Shown: positions 37,413 to 47,767 of the stretch, piece by piece
Layout of the letters: the number at the start of each line of letters is the position of its first letter
How positions within the stretch are numbered: position 1 is the stretch's first letter
Assembly: GCA_012184525.1 (NCBI GenBank)
Contig: WOFQ01000026.1
Span: 310,001 to 374,000, forward strand
Length of the DNA stretch: 64,000 bases
Source: Xenoacremonium recifei
Lineage: Eukaryota; Ascomycota; Sordariomycetes; Hypocreales; Nectriaceae
Reading direction: 5' to 3'
Translations under genes and position numbers: made by a program
The notes under the pieces: generated by a model
Database searches by the model: none
What the model was told of the DNA's origin: nothing
The model's input: the letters and a program-made list of their open reading frames with translations, nothing else

Positions 37413-38103
37413 TCATGATACAAGCAACTCAGGGCGCTTGTTACGAGTCAACTTACATGACCGTCTTCCTGAATCCGAGTTGTGAGGGCTGTTTGGGACT
37501 GGATTTGGAGATATTAGTGCTGTCTGTACGAAGGTCACGTAGTGTCCAAGAGGAGTAACGTCGTAGGGATGCTTGATGTCCATAGGTTAACTTACCAGAA
37601 GACGACTCAGACCCTGATTCCGACTCAGCTTCGCTGCCACTGTCCGTTACCTCGTCGTCAGACTCGAGCTCGATGTCGAGATGTCCTGCAAAGATCTCGG
37701 TGCTCCAGATGATGTTGTCTTCGTGATCGAGGAAGGCACCCACAATGATCCACGCCCAAAAGGGGGGATCGTGGACAGCCTTGAGATGCTGAGTGATGAC
37801 AAGTTTGGTTGCTGGAGGAGGTAGGATGCCTTCTTCAACGGTGATCTCACGGATATGGGGTCGACTGCTCGTACTCATCAAGTCCGAACGGAAGGCGTAT
37901 GGAGGGAGGGTCAAAGAGAGCTTCCGCTTGGTGAAAGACGGATGCGAGAGGTTGTTGAAGAGTGTACAAGCCAGTGATGGGCGCGCAAGGCATGGGGGAC
38001 GACATCTTTATATACCTGGATCTGGACGCCTGAGGCCAGTCATGGCAGATACGTAGAGAGCCGTGTGAGTAAAAGGCGGTGATTCTAGCGCCCGTCTCGA
38101 CAT
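37413..38103 (-). pseudogene. Possible frame-broken gene, family unknown
   Basis: Protein-like sequence runs through three phases: from ATG 38103 (MSRRALESPPFTHTALYVSA) to about 38015, then in another frame (YKDVVPHALRAHHWLVH) to about 37955, then back to the first frame (LFNNLSHPSFTKRKL) on through HDPPFWAWIIVGAFLDHEDN. The breaks fit a 2-base loss at a TA run near 38015 and a 1-base loss near 37955. No GT-AG intron with matching phase spans either break. A clean 97-bp intron (37595..37499, GTAAGT...CACTAAT...CCAG) follows, and the stop is taken at 37413. A competing intact reading starts at 38200 (117 aa). Recent pseudogene, sequencing error or wrong exon model are all possible. Confidence 0.4.
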
Positions 38104-38200
38104 CTTGTGTCCAAGCGGTGTCAAGCGCCCGTGAATCACCGCGAGAGAAGAGCCACTGGAACGAACCCTTCTGGAGGGCGATCTTGAAACTCAGGGACAT

Positions 38201-38720
38201 TTTAAGCTTAAAAGACCCAGCCTTGTGCGAATCGCGGCAAAGTCTACCGATTGGAGCCTAGAAAGCTTCATGTGAGCCAATGTCTAAAAGCTTGGCAATC
38301 CAGGAGGGCACTGACCGCAGTCATCTGGTCTGCCATTGTGATACTGGGAACATTGCATATGACTCCCGGACGCGTAATGTCGTCGATTCACGTTTCAGCA
38401 CTGCGGCATGATCTTTGTAGCTTGTTGGTGGGTGGCAGAGTTGAGCGCACGTATCGATCGACGCAATCAGAATCCTCATCATGTGTTCAGATATCAATTT
38501 ATTGAGAAGATCAAAAGAAAATGGCTGAAGTTTGCTGTAGATGCCATTGCGGTCTTTATTTCTTCTGGGAGATGATGCCCTTGAACAGCGTAAGCAAGAT
38601 GAAACCAGTGTTTGCACATAACCAACTCCAAGCGCCTGTCACAGCCAATTCCAAAACCACAATTGAGTTCCTCCTCAAATAGAGGCCATTAACTCCGATC
38701 GTAGCCCTTCAAGGGCGCCT
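38201..38720. other. Intergenic
   Basis: 520 bp; no feature recognised beyond likely promoter and terminator sequence. Confidence 0.45.
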
Positions 38721-39488
38721 TCAGTCGTTATCAATAGGGTCCTCCACTACCCGCACTGCACCACCCTTCTTCGCAGCCTCTACTTCTCTTCGTTGTTGCT
38801 GTTGTCGCTTGCCGACCTCTGAGACCAGCCCTTTGAGGTATACTTCAGCTTGTACCGTAGCACTGTACGCCACAGGCGTCCAATTCCACACGTTCCGCCT
38901 CTCCACATCCGCCCCAGCTGCCAACAGCGTTCGCAGCACCAACAAGTTCCCGTTCCCGCTGGCAAAGTGTAGTGCAGTGTTACCCTCGAGGTCGGCGCGA
39001 TGGACAGCTTCATAAGGGCCCTCGGGCACGTACGTGAGCAGCAGCTGCAAAACGGTATCATGGCCGCCGAGACTGGCCTCCATGACGGCATCGCGCCCAC
39101 GGACGTCTCGGCGGAGGATACAGTCGGGTTCGGCCTCGCAGAGTAGGTGGACGACTTCGGTATGACCGGCAGCAGCGGCCTGCATCAGCGCAGTTTCGAG
39201 GTTCTCGTTGAGGGCAGGACAGGGAATTTCATGGCCGAGCTCGAGCAGCACTTGGCAGATGTCATGATGGCCGAGGGATGCTGCGAGGTGGAGGTTGGAG
39301 TTGGAGAGTCCGGATGGAGTTGAGTCGGGGTTGTGGAGGAGCGCGGGATGGTTCTTGAGAATGCGGCGAAGGAGAGGAGCGTCGCCGGCGTGGATCGCTC
39401 GTCGGATTCGAATCGAGGGTTCGATCCTGGAGCTGAGGTTAGTTGTCGTTATCGCGCCATGATGCCGCCAGCGGGGAAGCTCTCACAT
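38721..39488 (-). CDS. Ankyrin-repeat protein with a possibly split start codon
   Basis: The main exon is 39426..38721 (234 codons plus stop). It begins RIEPSIRIRRAIHAGDAPLL, where the first codon is completed by the preceding exon. Ankyrin-type repeats follow: SNLHLAASLGHHDICQVLLE, TALMQAAAAGHTEVVHLLCE, RDAVMEASLGGHDTVLQLLL and NTALHFASGNGNLLVLRTLL, then a basic coiled tail (KRQQQQRREVEAAKKG). There is no ATG in frame until the repeats. The best intron is 39486..39427 (GTGAGA, CTAAC, CTCCAG; 60 bp), which would create the ATG from AT + G. Ankyrin proteins mediate protein contacts; the partner is unknown. Confidence 0.7.
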
Positions 39489-39939
39489 GGCGGCTGATCG
39501 GTCATCGCGGGGGACGACGTGTGATGGCAGGGAGCATGTCGTAAATATGCAGAGGTTCGGGGGTAGAAAGCGGCAGAATACTGAGTGCAGAACGGGACGA
39601 GAGGGAACCCCAGCGCCTGTCTGAGGAGATGTGTTGTGATGATGTTTGTTTGTTGGAGTTGGAGGAGCTGAACTGGAGATTGGCAGGCACCGGGCCGCTT
39701 CAGCTCTTGGGGCAGGTACGGATGACGCTTACGGGTGCTCCTTCCCCCACAACGGTGATGATCACACCCGTAGTGCCCGCTGTGGCTGAGCTTCAGCTCT
39801 CTCTCCTCAGGGACAGTGGCTGAGTTAAGTGTTTCATGATGCCTGAGGTTTTAGCGGGAGGGCTTCGAAACCCATTCTTCGTAGCTCGATAACTACTCAC
39901 GATGAAGATATCTCGGTCTTTTATTTCTAGGATTTAAAG
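39489..39939. other. Intergenic upstream of ankyrin gene
   Basis: 451 bp. Contains short ORFs on both strands without features; a promoter is presumed. Confidence 0.45.
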
Positions 39940-40887
39940 TCATTGCCTTGCTAAGAACATGTCCACGACTTCGTCTGTTAACAGCTCCACCATCTTCAAT
40001 CCAGGATCGTGATCTGGATTGACCTCTGCAATTGACAATGCCCGGACCTTCTCACTACTCAAAAATATCCTCACTGCTCGCATCATGCTCTCGAACGCAA
40101 CTCCTGTGAAATTCGGCACGTTGGCCAGAGGGAACATTCCTGGATCGATAGAATCAACATCAAGATGAACCAAGATCACGTCCACCCGGTCTTCTAGATA
40201 CTGGAGTGCTTCCCTTGCGCGGTCTTCAGGGTCTCTCGCCACGGACGCTGAACTGACAACCTTGTAGTTGTTGTCAAACAGGTACGTAAAATGCTCGGGC
40301 TTGTTTCCTGGCAGCGACATATTTGTGCCAAAGAAGACAGTGTTTGAGGAGTCGCAGACAGGCTCGCCAGAGGGCCGCGAGAACTGCTTCATGCTGTCCA
40401 ATGCTCCTGGTAAGCGGATGAGATGGGCCATGTTCATGCCCGCGAAGGTGCCGATAGAGCCAGCGTCAGTGGGCGAAGTCAAGTCGGTGTCCGCATCGAT
40501 GTAGAGAAGGCCAACGCGCTGGCCAGCCTCGACATGATGCCACAGCGAAGACAAAATGGCAGGCAACATGCAACACTCTCCGCCAAGGATGAGTTGAAAT
40601 GGCGGAGGAGAGGGAGCTTCAAGGTTCTGCGATACAGCTCGACGCACACTTTCGCAGACGGAGATGTTGAGCGCCTCATTTCGAACACCGCCCGGGGCAA
40701 ACGTCGCGGGCGAGAAGGTTGCAGGAGAGCCTAGAGCATCATTCTCCGAGACCTCAAAGTCGGCTTTTCGCAGCTTGTTGATGAGGCCGACATCGCGAAA
40801 GGCTTGGGGAGCTTTCGATTTGCCCGGGATGACGGAACCGCAATCTGCGGGCACGTATATGACGCAGATTCGGTTACTTGTTGCCAT
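39940..40887 (-). CDS. Arginase/ureohydrolase-family protein with altered metal ligands
   Basis: 315 aa, intronless, start at the ATG 40887 (the upstream open frame begins at a TTG). The fold-defining ureohydrolase motifs are in place but changed: arginase GGDHS is GGECC here, DAHxD is DADTD, and DxDxxDP is kept as DVDSIDPG. Two His metal ligands are thus replaced by Cys and Asp. The remaining segments (LLYIDADTDLTSP, GTFAGMNMAHL, SIAEVNPDHD) align well, so this is not decay. Canonical enzymes hydrolyse guanidino groups with two Mn ions; this one may use another metal or substrate. No secretion signal. Confidence 0.85.
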   Translation of the reverse strand: MATSNRICVIYVPADCGSVIPGKSKAPQAFRDVGLINKLRKADFEVSENDALGSPATFSPATFAPGGVRNEALNISVCESVRRAVSQNLEAPSPPPFQLILGGECCMLPAILSSLWHHVEAGQRVGLLYIDADTDLTSPTDAGSIGTFAGMNMAHLIRLPGALDSMKQFSRPSGEPVCDSSNTVFFGTNMSLPGNKPEHFTYLFDNNYKVVSSASVARDPEDRAREALQYLEDRVDVILVHLDVDSIDPGMFPLANVPNFTGVAFESMMRAVRIFLSSEKVRALSIAEVNPDHDPGLKMVELLTDEVVDMFLARQ

Positions 40888-41314
40888 AATGCTCGTTAAC
40901 AAAAGAATGAATTTCTCTGTTTGGCCTTGTGTTCACCGGTCAAACGATTTTCTGCTTTTATCGTTATGCTTACGCATCAATTGTCAAGAACAGGGCGCGG
41001 CCAATGCCATCAGTGACGTAGCTTGCTGATCAGCAAAGCGAAACATCTTCGCCAACGTCGCGAAGATGAACAGAAGGTAAGCCTAAGCACCGAAAGACAG
41101 ACTTCTTGAGACAATGTGAGTAGAATATGAATATTATGATGCAATGCTGAACGATTAGTATGTCTGTCTATATCTAACCCATACGCAAAAGAGTGTTATC
41201 TTCACGAACTTCAGAAACGTCGCTCAACCTGCTATACACCCCAATCTCATAAATATCCGGACTATCATGCTCTTCTGAGTAACTGTGTACTCGTTTCCCC
41301 AGCAACGGTTCCCT
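40888..41314. other. Intergenic
   Basis: 427 bp between two minus-strand genes; no recognised feature apart from a short palindrome-like CTTCGCCAACGTCGCGAAG near 41047-41065. Confidence 0.45.
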
Positions 41315-42262
41315 TCACGAAGAGGGCCATCCAGGACCGCCGTGCTTGGCGAGCTCCTTATTAGTCCAATCCCAAAGCTCATCCATGAGCTTGTCGTCCC
41401 CAACAGCCCCCTTGTACTTCTTCTGCTTCCCGACCGGCTCATAGTACTGCCCGTTCAGAACCCCCTTAGCTCCCCCAAGAGGTCTTGTACCGCACCAAAG
41501 CTGCGACTTGGCACCTTCATCGGCGGTAACTGATGTCATCCAGACAACGGGTCGGTACATGATACTGAACAGACCACCGCCGCCCTTGTCCCAGATGTCT
41601 GTCTTGACGACACCAGGATGCGCAGAGACGGAAGTAATGTTCGGGTATAGCTGTGCGAGCTTGCGCATAAAGAGGACGACGGCGACCTTGGAATGGGCAT
41701 AGAGTGTCATAGAGCCGAGGGCATCTGCCTTGCGCATAGAGTCCAATGCAAGACCTCCCTTGGGAACAAGAGGAGAGAATGCGCCATTAGATGCCGTAGC
41801 GATGATGCGTACGTCCGCGTTAGGCTCGCGCGTCGTCTGAAGCAACTTGGGCATCAGAAGCTGAACAAAGAGCGCATGGCCCATATGGTTGATGCCAAAT
41901 TGGGCTTCGTAACCTTCCTTGGTCAATGCAGGTGCAATATTGGCTACACCAGCGTTCAGAAAGAGAAGGTCAAGACGAGATTCTCTGGCGTTGAACTCGG
42001 CGGCGCACTTCTTGACACTGTCCAGTGAAGATAAATCTAGGTCCAGAATCTCAATCCTGTTGTACCGCGTCTCGGCCCGCAAGTCAGAGACAGCACTCTC
42101 GGCTGATGCACGCCGACGAGAGCAAAGGTAGATGCGTGCAGGATCGTGCGGTGCGATAGCACGGATGGTGGCTTTACCGATGCCAACGTTAGCTCCTGTC
42201 ACAAGGACGACTTTCCCCTTCATGTTAGGGATATCCTTTGTAGGATTGAAAGATTGAGACAT
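41315..42262 (-). CDS. Short-chain dehydrogenase/reductase (retinol-dehydrogenase-like)
   Basis: 315 aa, intronless. The N-terminal Rossmann motif TGANVGIG, DLDLSSLDSV, LFLNAGV, the substrate-side Ser region and YAHSK (YxxxK) are all present, then HPGVVKTDIW. No membrane anchor. It belongs to the large WWOX/retinol dehydrogenase-like SDR group that reduces carbonyls with NADP(H); substrate unknown. It is divergent from the Zn2Cys6 regulator at 42757 over 494 bp, a layout often seen when the regulator controls the enzyme. Confidence 0.88.
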   Translation of the reverse strand: MSQSFNPTKDIPNMKGKVVLVTGANVGIGKATIRAIAPHDPARIYLCSRRRASAESAVSDLRAETRYNRIEILDLDLSSLDSVKKCAAEFNARESRLDLLFLNAGVANIAPALTKEGYEAQFGINHMGHALFVQLLMPKLLQTTREPNADVRIIATASNGAFSPLVPKGGLALDSMRKADALGSMTLYAHSKVAVVLFMRKLAQLYPNITSVSAHPGVVKTDIWDKGGGGLFSIMYRPVVWMTSVTADEGAKSQLWCGTRPLGGAKGVLNGQYYEPVGKQKKYKGAVGDDKLMDELWDWTNKELAKHGGPGWPSS

Positions 42263-42756
42263 TGTTGAACTTTATGTATAACGCGGGTTAAAGAATGCAA
42301 AAGGGGTTTCTTGTCGAGCTGATGCTTTCCAGTTGGAACTGAATGCTGTCTGTGTGTGATCCAGAGGCATCTTGGCTCATCTCGTCGTTTTATATCAAGT
42401 CTTGACTTTAACTCCGTAATTGATTGCGTCAACTCCGAATTCAATTGTTGCTCCGAAGTGTGCACCTGTATTGATCAAAGTGTTGTGTGATGACGACGGC
42501 GTAAATTGACCGACCTCACTTACACGGCCCCTGGCCGAACTATTGGGCCGTCCCAGTCCGAGTGCGAGCCGGCGAAGAATTGCCGATGATCCTCAGCAGG
42601 GTGATCGGCGGCCCGGAAGGGAGTCATGCTTAACTCCGCCACAAGCTCACAAGTCAGCGACACCACTAGTTGCGTACGATCATCTATTTTCGCAGAGCTC
42701 GGATCTGTTGATCTCGGACTCTTGACTTGGCCTTCTAAACTTTTGATCCGAGAGTT
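42263..42756. promoter_or_regulatory. Divergent promoter, SDR/regulator
   Basis: 494 bp between divergent starts. Contains ACTCCGTAAT at 42411 (same motif as the 32-kb and 63-kb repeats) and an ACTCCGAATTCAATTG near 42432. Confidence 0.45.
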
Positions 42757-44571
42757 ATGTCTTCTTCCTTCACGCTGAGCCGAGCCTGCAAGGCATGTAA
42801 TCAGTTGAAAGTTCGTTGCCACCCAAGTGCGACCGATCTCGACACATGCGAGCGCTGTCAGCATGCGGGTCGAGAATGTATACCGGCTGGCAGACGACGG
42901 CGTCCGCGGGATCGCATAGCAGAGCTCGAAGCTCAAGTCGCTGATTTAACCAAGTCTCTACAGAGGCAAAGGGTCTCGCCTCAGGCGGCAAACACTAAGG
43001 CATTGGCAAATGAGAAGACTGTTTCTCAGGGCGGCGGGAAGCCAGTGGTAAATACAGCCGAGGAGGGCGACGCCGGTCAGGTCCCTATGGGCTCAAAAGC
43101 CATAATGTTCCTCGACACTCATGTTCCTTTGGCAACTCAACAGGAAGCGATAGAGAGATACGTACGGGACCTGTATCCCACATTCCCTGCTGTCCCTCTG
43201 CTGGACACGAACTTGGGAAGACTACGCAGAGAAGCGCCAGTCTTGCTGTTCTCAATAATCACGTTTGCGACCTCATATCTTCTTTCAACAAAGGCCCGCA
43301 ATGAGTTGATACAAGAAGCAATGCGCATCTTCGCGATGGAGCTGATATCGAAGCCTAGTCGACGGCTAGAGATGGTGTGGGCTCTCTTGATAGCAAGCTA
43401 TTGGTTTCGATCACGGCCAGGCATTTCTCATGTCACCATACATCAGCTTGTACAGCTTGCCACTGGAATGGCAATCGACATTGGTATCGGTGGCAACCAG
43501 ATGGCGGTTACTCCTGGCGCTGGAGACAGTGAGACCTGCCCTCCTAGTTCTCCTACAGCGAGACGAGCGTGGCTAGCTTGCTTCGTAGCTGCTTCGACTC
43601 TTTCTACCAGTATCCGACGATCTGACACGAACGCCCAATGGACATATCATCACGATGAGTGTTTAGCCAGCCCTAGCTTACTTTGTTCGATGGAACCTAC
43701 GGATCGTCTCTTTATCCATATAGTTCGAGGCCAGAAACTGTGCTATCAAATAGCAACGGCTCTGGCGCTCTGCGACCCTACCCATCTTTGGGACTTTGCG
43801 AGCAACGAATCGCAACAAGTCATCTCAAAACTCAGGAAAGATATCGATGACTGGACTGCGGACACATGTTCTGGCGCCCAGAACAAGCCCCTCCTTTACT
43901 ACCGTTACTCCGCCATCGCATATTTGAACGAACCTATCTTGCACACGTCAACGAATAAGTTGACTTTCGGTACTCCTTTGCGTCCTGAGAAAATAGCCGA
44001 ATCCGACTTCGCACGACCAAACATCAAAGGTGGACACGTCTCAGCTCTGTATGCCCTTCGAGACTCGTGCCATGATACGCTGGACTTGGCCACCGAGCCT
44101 GCTTCTTCGGCTTTCCTAGCTACATGCCCCCTACCGTACGTTTCCAAGGTCTATCATGCACTCTTCATTTTGGCCAAGCTGTATGTTTCAGTCACTGCGC
44201 CTGGAAATACATATGGTGCAGTTTTGAGGCCCGCCGACCTTCGTCTCGAGCAATATTTTGAGCGAATGAGCACTTTGTCGGCGACAATTGAGGATTTCAA
44301 CCCTGGCTCCTTTAATTCACGGATACTAAATTGTCATTTTGCACTGGGAGACTGGTTCAAGGGTTACGTCGCAAACGTCAATCGATCTCAGAGAATTGAG
44401 TCAAGCGCGTCGGTCAACTTCGACACGCTCGAGGGGGTTGACAATTCAGGAGCCTTAACAAGGGTCGCTGAGCAACCGAGTCAGATCAATGATGATGCCC
44501 AATGGTTATTGATGGACAATTACCACTCATGGATTAATGAGTTCATTCCAGACGATATGTCATTTGCATAA
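42757..44571 (+). CDS. Zn2Cys6 transcription factor, War1-like arrangement
   Basis: 604 aa, one exon. The zinc cluster at residues 11-41 has CKAC, then LKVRC, a long 9-residue loop, CERC and GREC, i.e. CX2CX6CX9CX2CX6C, followed directly by a basic region and a leucine-type coil (RDRIAELEAQVADLTKSLQ). The long loop and immediate coil resemble the War1/weak-acid-response group, but I would not call orthology. The middle homology region (ARRAWLACFVAASTLSTSIR) is typical of fungal regulators. Probable dimer; likely nuclear. The divergent SDR is a candidate target. Confidence 0.88.
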   Translation: MSSSFTLSRACKACNQLKVRCHPSATDLDTCERCQHAGRECIPAGRRRRPRDRIAELEAQVADLTKSLQRQRVSPQAANTKALANEKTVSQGGGKPVVNTAEEGDAGQVPMGSKAIMFLDTHVPLATQQEAIERYVRDLYPTFPAVPLLDTNLGRLRREAPVLLFSIITFATSYLLSTKARNELIQEAMRIFAMELISKPSRRLEMVWALLIASYWFRSRPGISHVTIHQLVQLATGMAIDIGIGGNQMAVTPGAGDSETCPPSSPTARRAWLACFVAASTLSTSIRRSDTNAQWTYHHDECLASPSLLCSMEPTDRLFIHIVRGQKLCYQIATALALCDPTHLWDFASNESQQVISKLRKDIDDWTADTCSGAQNKPLLYYRYSAIAYLNEPILHTSTNKLTFGTPLRPEKIAESDFARPNIKGGHVSALYALRDSCHDTLDLATEPASSAFLATCPLPYVSKVYHALFILAKLYVSVTAPGNTYGAVLRPADLRLEQYFERMSTLSATIEDFNPGSFNSRILNCHFALGDWFKGYVANVNRSQRIESSASVNFDTLEGVDNSGALTRVAEQPSQINDDAQWLLMDNYHSWINEFIPDDMSFA

Positions 44572-45056
44572 TAAAGAAAGCACAATTGTAAATATAAAGC
44601 TTTATTTGATCGAGCGCCTAATCCATGAGCATCCCAGTTCGGTAAAGAGCTTGGGAGTATTGATGGGAAGCCGCCTGTAAATTTTCTCGCCCTTCAGGGG
44701 AACTGCCGCAATTGCCGAGTTTAATTGTTGGAACTTCCATTGTGCGACTCGTGTACAATGAACAAGAGGATAATGCATTTTGTTCACTCGGCCGACTCCT
44801 GTCCTTTGTTCAGCCTGACTTGGGTTCTACCCCGCCTAATTCCATGTTCGCCCTGTTCATACCGAAGTGTTCGGCGTTTAAGGCTTAATAATGGCATAAA
44901 TAATGGCCATTCTCTCTACATTTGAGCATGCTCAGTCTCAATACAACACATTTTAAACACTATCGGTTAGCATACATCCCACGCAAAATCCGACATTACA
45001 ACAAGCAATAACCGAAAACACTGACGCTAAAAGAATTTCCTCTTCATACTTTTAAG
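44572..45056. other. Intergenic
   Basis: 485 bp, AT-rich, nothing recognised; promoter of the following gene and terminator of the regulator. Confidence 0.45.
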
Positions 45057-46106
45057 ATGAATACCTTTCAGTTTCTGCTATCAATTTTCGCATGGACGGT
45101 GTCACCTGTGCCAGGCGCCGATGCGACGCAGCCATCCGTCTTTATCCTCTGGCAGCCAGTCGAGCTATGCCATACCTACTTTCACTCCGCTAAGTTTTTC
45201 ATTGCCTCAATTCCCCCTCCCTTTGAACAGTCTAGCAGGGCTATGAAGCGGACCCAGCAAGTAACGCGGGACCTTTGCGGCACGATCACGTCGTTCGAAA
45301 CTCTCTGGAACTCCGTTCCCGAATCTGTTGGTCACCCCGAGGGCTATTCTTTTGCTGATCATGAGGTAGATTTCCTTGAAGTCAGGAGGCTGTGCCGTGA
45401 TATCGAACGGAGCATGGAGACAACTGTGAATCTCTACGATAAGCAAACGAAGCACTTGGCAAGACTCGACGCTCAATCACTCGAGAGGGGAGTCATGCGG
45501 GGATTTTTCCGATTTCAAGACAAGCTTGGAAAGTTAGACCAGGACCTGCAAGACATGCTTATGATGCAATACCATCAGGAGACTTGGGTTCCCGACGGCG
45601 AACAGTATCTCTCGGGCGAGGAAATGCGCGAACAGATGGAAGTTGCCCAGAAGGTCTACAATCTGCTAACCTCTCAGCCGGGCTGGACAGCCCAGACCGA
45701 AGCCGCTCAAATTACTCATCCGTTCAAGCAAATTACCAGGGACCACCAGAAGCTCAGCGACGACCTTGACACGCTCATTGGTATTGCCAACGAGATCCTG
45801 GCAGCCGACGCAACTCGATCGCTATACGTTGAAGGCGAGGCTCCCCATCCAGAGATCGATGCGTCGCATTCTAAGCAGATGAAACGCTTGTCTCTGATTG
45901 TTTTTGGAGACGATTTTGCCGAGCTGCGCCAAATGATGGCTTTCATGATGAAGTCCTCTTTGAAGCTGGTCCAGGCTGAGGGCAGGCTGTCGGCCAAGCA
46001 GGACAAGGTAAGTACCTCGTTGAAGACTATGCTGTTAACGGACGAGTGGAACAACTGGAAAACCTACGGCACCCCTCTTAAGGGTCGCTGGACTGACAGC
46101 CCATGA
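45057..46106 (+). CDS. Orphan helical protein, function unknown
   Basis: 349 aa in one exon. The first ~20 residues are hydrophobic (MNTFQFLLSIFAWTVSPVPG) and could be a signal peptide. The rest is charged and predicted helical, with coiled-coil-like stretches (RRLCRDIERSMETTVNLYDK, FRFQDKLGKLDQDLQDMLMM, KLSDDLDTLIGIANEILAAD). I do not recognise a family. GTAAGT at 46009 could be a splice donor that changes the last ~30 residues, so the C-terminus is uncertain. Standing alone between regulator and GNAT gene, it has no clear partner. Confidence 0.6.
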   Translation: MNTFQFLLSIFAWTVSPVPGADATQPSVFILWQPVELCHTYFHSAKFFIASIPPPFEQSSRAMKRTQQVTRDLCGTITSFETLWNSVPESVGHPEGYSFADHEVDFLEVRRLCRDIERSMETTVNLYDKQTKHLARLDAQSLERGVMRGFFRFQDKLGKLDQDLQDMLMMQYHQETWVPDGEQYLSGEEMREQMEVAQKVYNLLTSQPGWTAQTEAAQITHPFKQITRDHQKLSDDLDTLIGIANEILAADATRSLYVEGEAPHPEIDASHSKQMKRLSLIVFGDDFAELRQMMAFMMKSSLKLVQAEGRLSAKQDKVSTSLKTMLLTDEWNNWKTYGTPLKGRWTDSP

Positions 46107-46726
46107 ACTGGGCTTTGAATTCATTTATAATTAGCGGTTAAGTTGTCATTTAGGAGTTTTCGACGATAAATTTGGAGTCAATGGAGAATCACATATTCGT
46201 AATACCTGCCAAAATTCCGATTAATGAATCTGATTCACGTGTTCAATTGTAGTGCTCGATGATTACCCTATAAAGTACCATACATTAATACTACGAAATA
46301 TTGTAGATGACTTGTGCCGCCTCGCTTGTTTTTTCGTGTAATTGTAGGGCGTTGGGCGCAGGATTGGGCGCATAGTTGTGCTTAAGATCCTTGCATGTTC
46401 CGCTAAGGGCGCGCAGATTGACATTATAGACAGCTCCAAAAGAGAAGGTCGATACTTTGGTTTCGGCGCTAGAAAGGCCCTATTTTTATCTCCGTCATAC
46501 GATAGGTCGTAAGACTAGGGAAAGGAAAAAGAAATACATATTGTATCCGTCAGGCTTGACTTTGTCCATGTGAACTTAATCCTTTGAAGGGCGGGCGATC
46601 TTCTCGCCCGAACTTGAATTGAGGTTCACGGCCCACACAACTTGCAACTATTTAAAACAAAAAAACATCTCCATCCTTTTCTCAATCTCTAAATCTCTGG
46701 TTTCAGGAGTATATCATAAAGCCAAA
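46107..46726. other. Intergenic
   Basis: 620 bp, AT-rich. No repeat or gene seen; the last ~100 bases are likely the 5' UTR of the GNAT gene. Confidence 0.45.
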
Positions 46727-47651
46727 ATGATCAACAAAGCTCATCAAGTGGAATTGGTCCCTTGGGATCACACCTCCGAGGAGCACTACAAGCGGATGGT
46801 GCAACAACGCATCGATTGCGGTTGGATGTCCGACGCGGTCGCTGCGTGGAAGGAGACCTCGGCAAAGGGGACAAAGATTATGTTTTGGGTCGTAAGGGTG
46901 CTCTGAACATCACCAATGATTTTAAAGACTGACCGAATGAAGTTATTGGCCGAAGACTACCCTGGCCGAGATGAACAGCTTGCGAAGCACAAAGAAAAAT
47001 ATCCAGAGGCAAGGCTAAACTGATTCAAGCATGCGCACTCTGAACACTGACACCCACACTAGGAGGCTACCCATATCTTGGACACTGCGTCAACACTCTG
47101 GGGCTCACCTCGAGAAGCAACTCTGCGTCACATGCTTCCTATTGGACATGTCGGGCTCGGTCTTCGACCCGATACGAACAAGGAGTTTGGTCTTCCCTCA
47201 AAGACCGGATGGATTGGTCCACTCTATGTATCTTGGACTCTGCAAGGCCTTGGGCTTGGGCGTGCGACGATGCTCGCCGCGGAGTCCATGATGTCTCAAC
47301 CTCCTCTCGAAGCGAAAGTCAGTGCATTGGACGCCATCACGGAAGACTGTCAATTCTGTCCCGCAGTGTTGAATACGGCTTATCTTCCACTGGGTAACAG
47401 ACCTGCTGTGAGTTTACCTCCTGTATCCCTTTCCATTCCAAAATTCTGGAGAATGTTTGAACCAAGCAATCAGATTACTGTTTATACCAGAGCTGCTAAC
47501 AAATTCTTAGGTATCTAACGAAGCTTGGTACAGGAAGCAAGGGTATGAAGAGATTGGTGTTAAGAAGGACGTATTTACTTCCGTTGACCCAAAGACGGGA
47601 GAAAAGACACCACTGTCCGCAATTTACTTCAAAAAGAGCCTTTCGGCATGA
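46727..47651 (+). CDS. GNAT-family acetyltransferase with a GC-AG intron
   Basis: Four exons: 46727..46891, 46943..47008, 47063..47407 and 47511..47651; 238 aa. The second intron starts with GCAAGG, not GT, and ends CACACTAG; phases match and the protein reads through as KHKEKYPE-EATHILDTAST. The GNAT core is seen in IGPLYVSWTLQGLGLGRATM, whose GLGLGRAT is the acetyl-CoA pyrophosphate loop (Q/RxxGxG/A), and in the late NEAWYRKQGYEEIG, the usual C-terminal motif. It should acetylate an amine on a small molecule or protein. It is convergent with the M20 hydrolase 116 bp away. Confidence 0.85.
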
Positions 47652-47767
47652 ATTCTAGCAGGACAGACATCTCAGGACGAGAGCCGATATGCTTTTGGCT
47701 GTTGATAGAGCAGATCCATTTAAAAGCTGTTATCCTACAGAGTCATCTTTCGCTACAATAAAATTTT

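Noticed and set aside
39418..39430. GGTTCGATCC resembling a tRNA B box
   Set aside because: It lies at the edge of the ankyrin coding exon, with no A box or cloverleaf around it.
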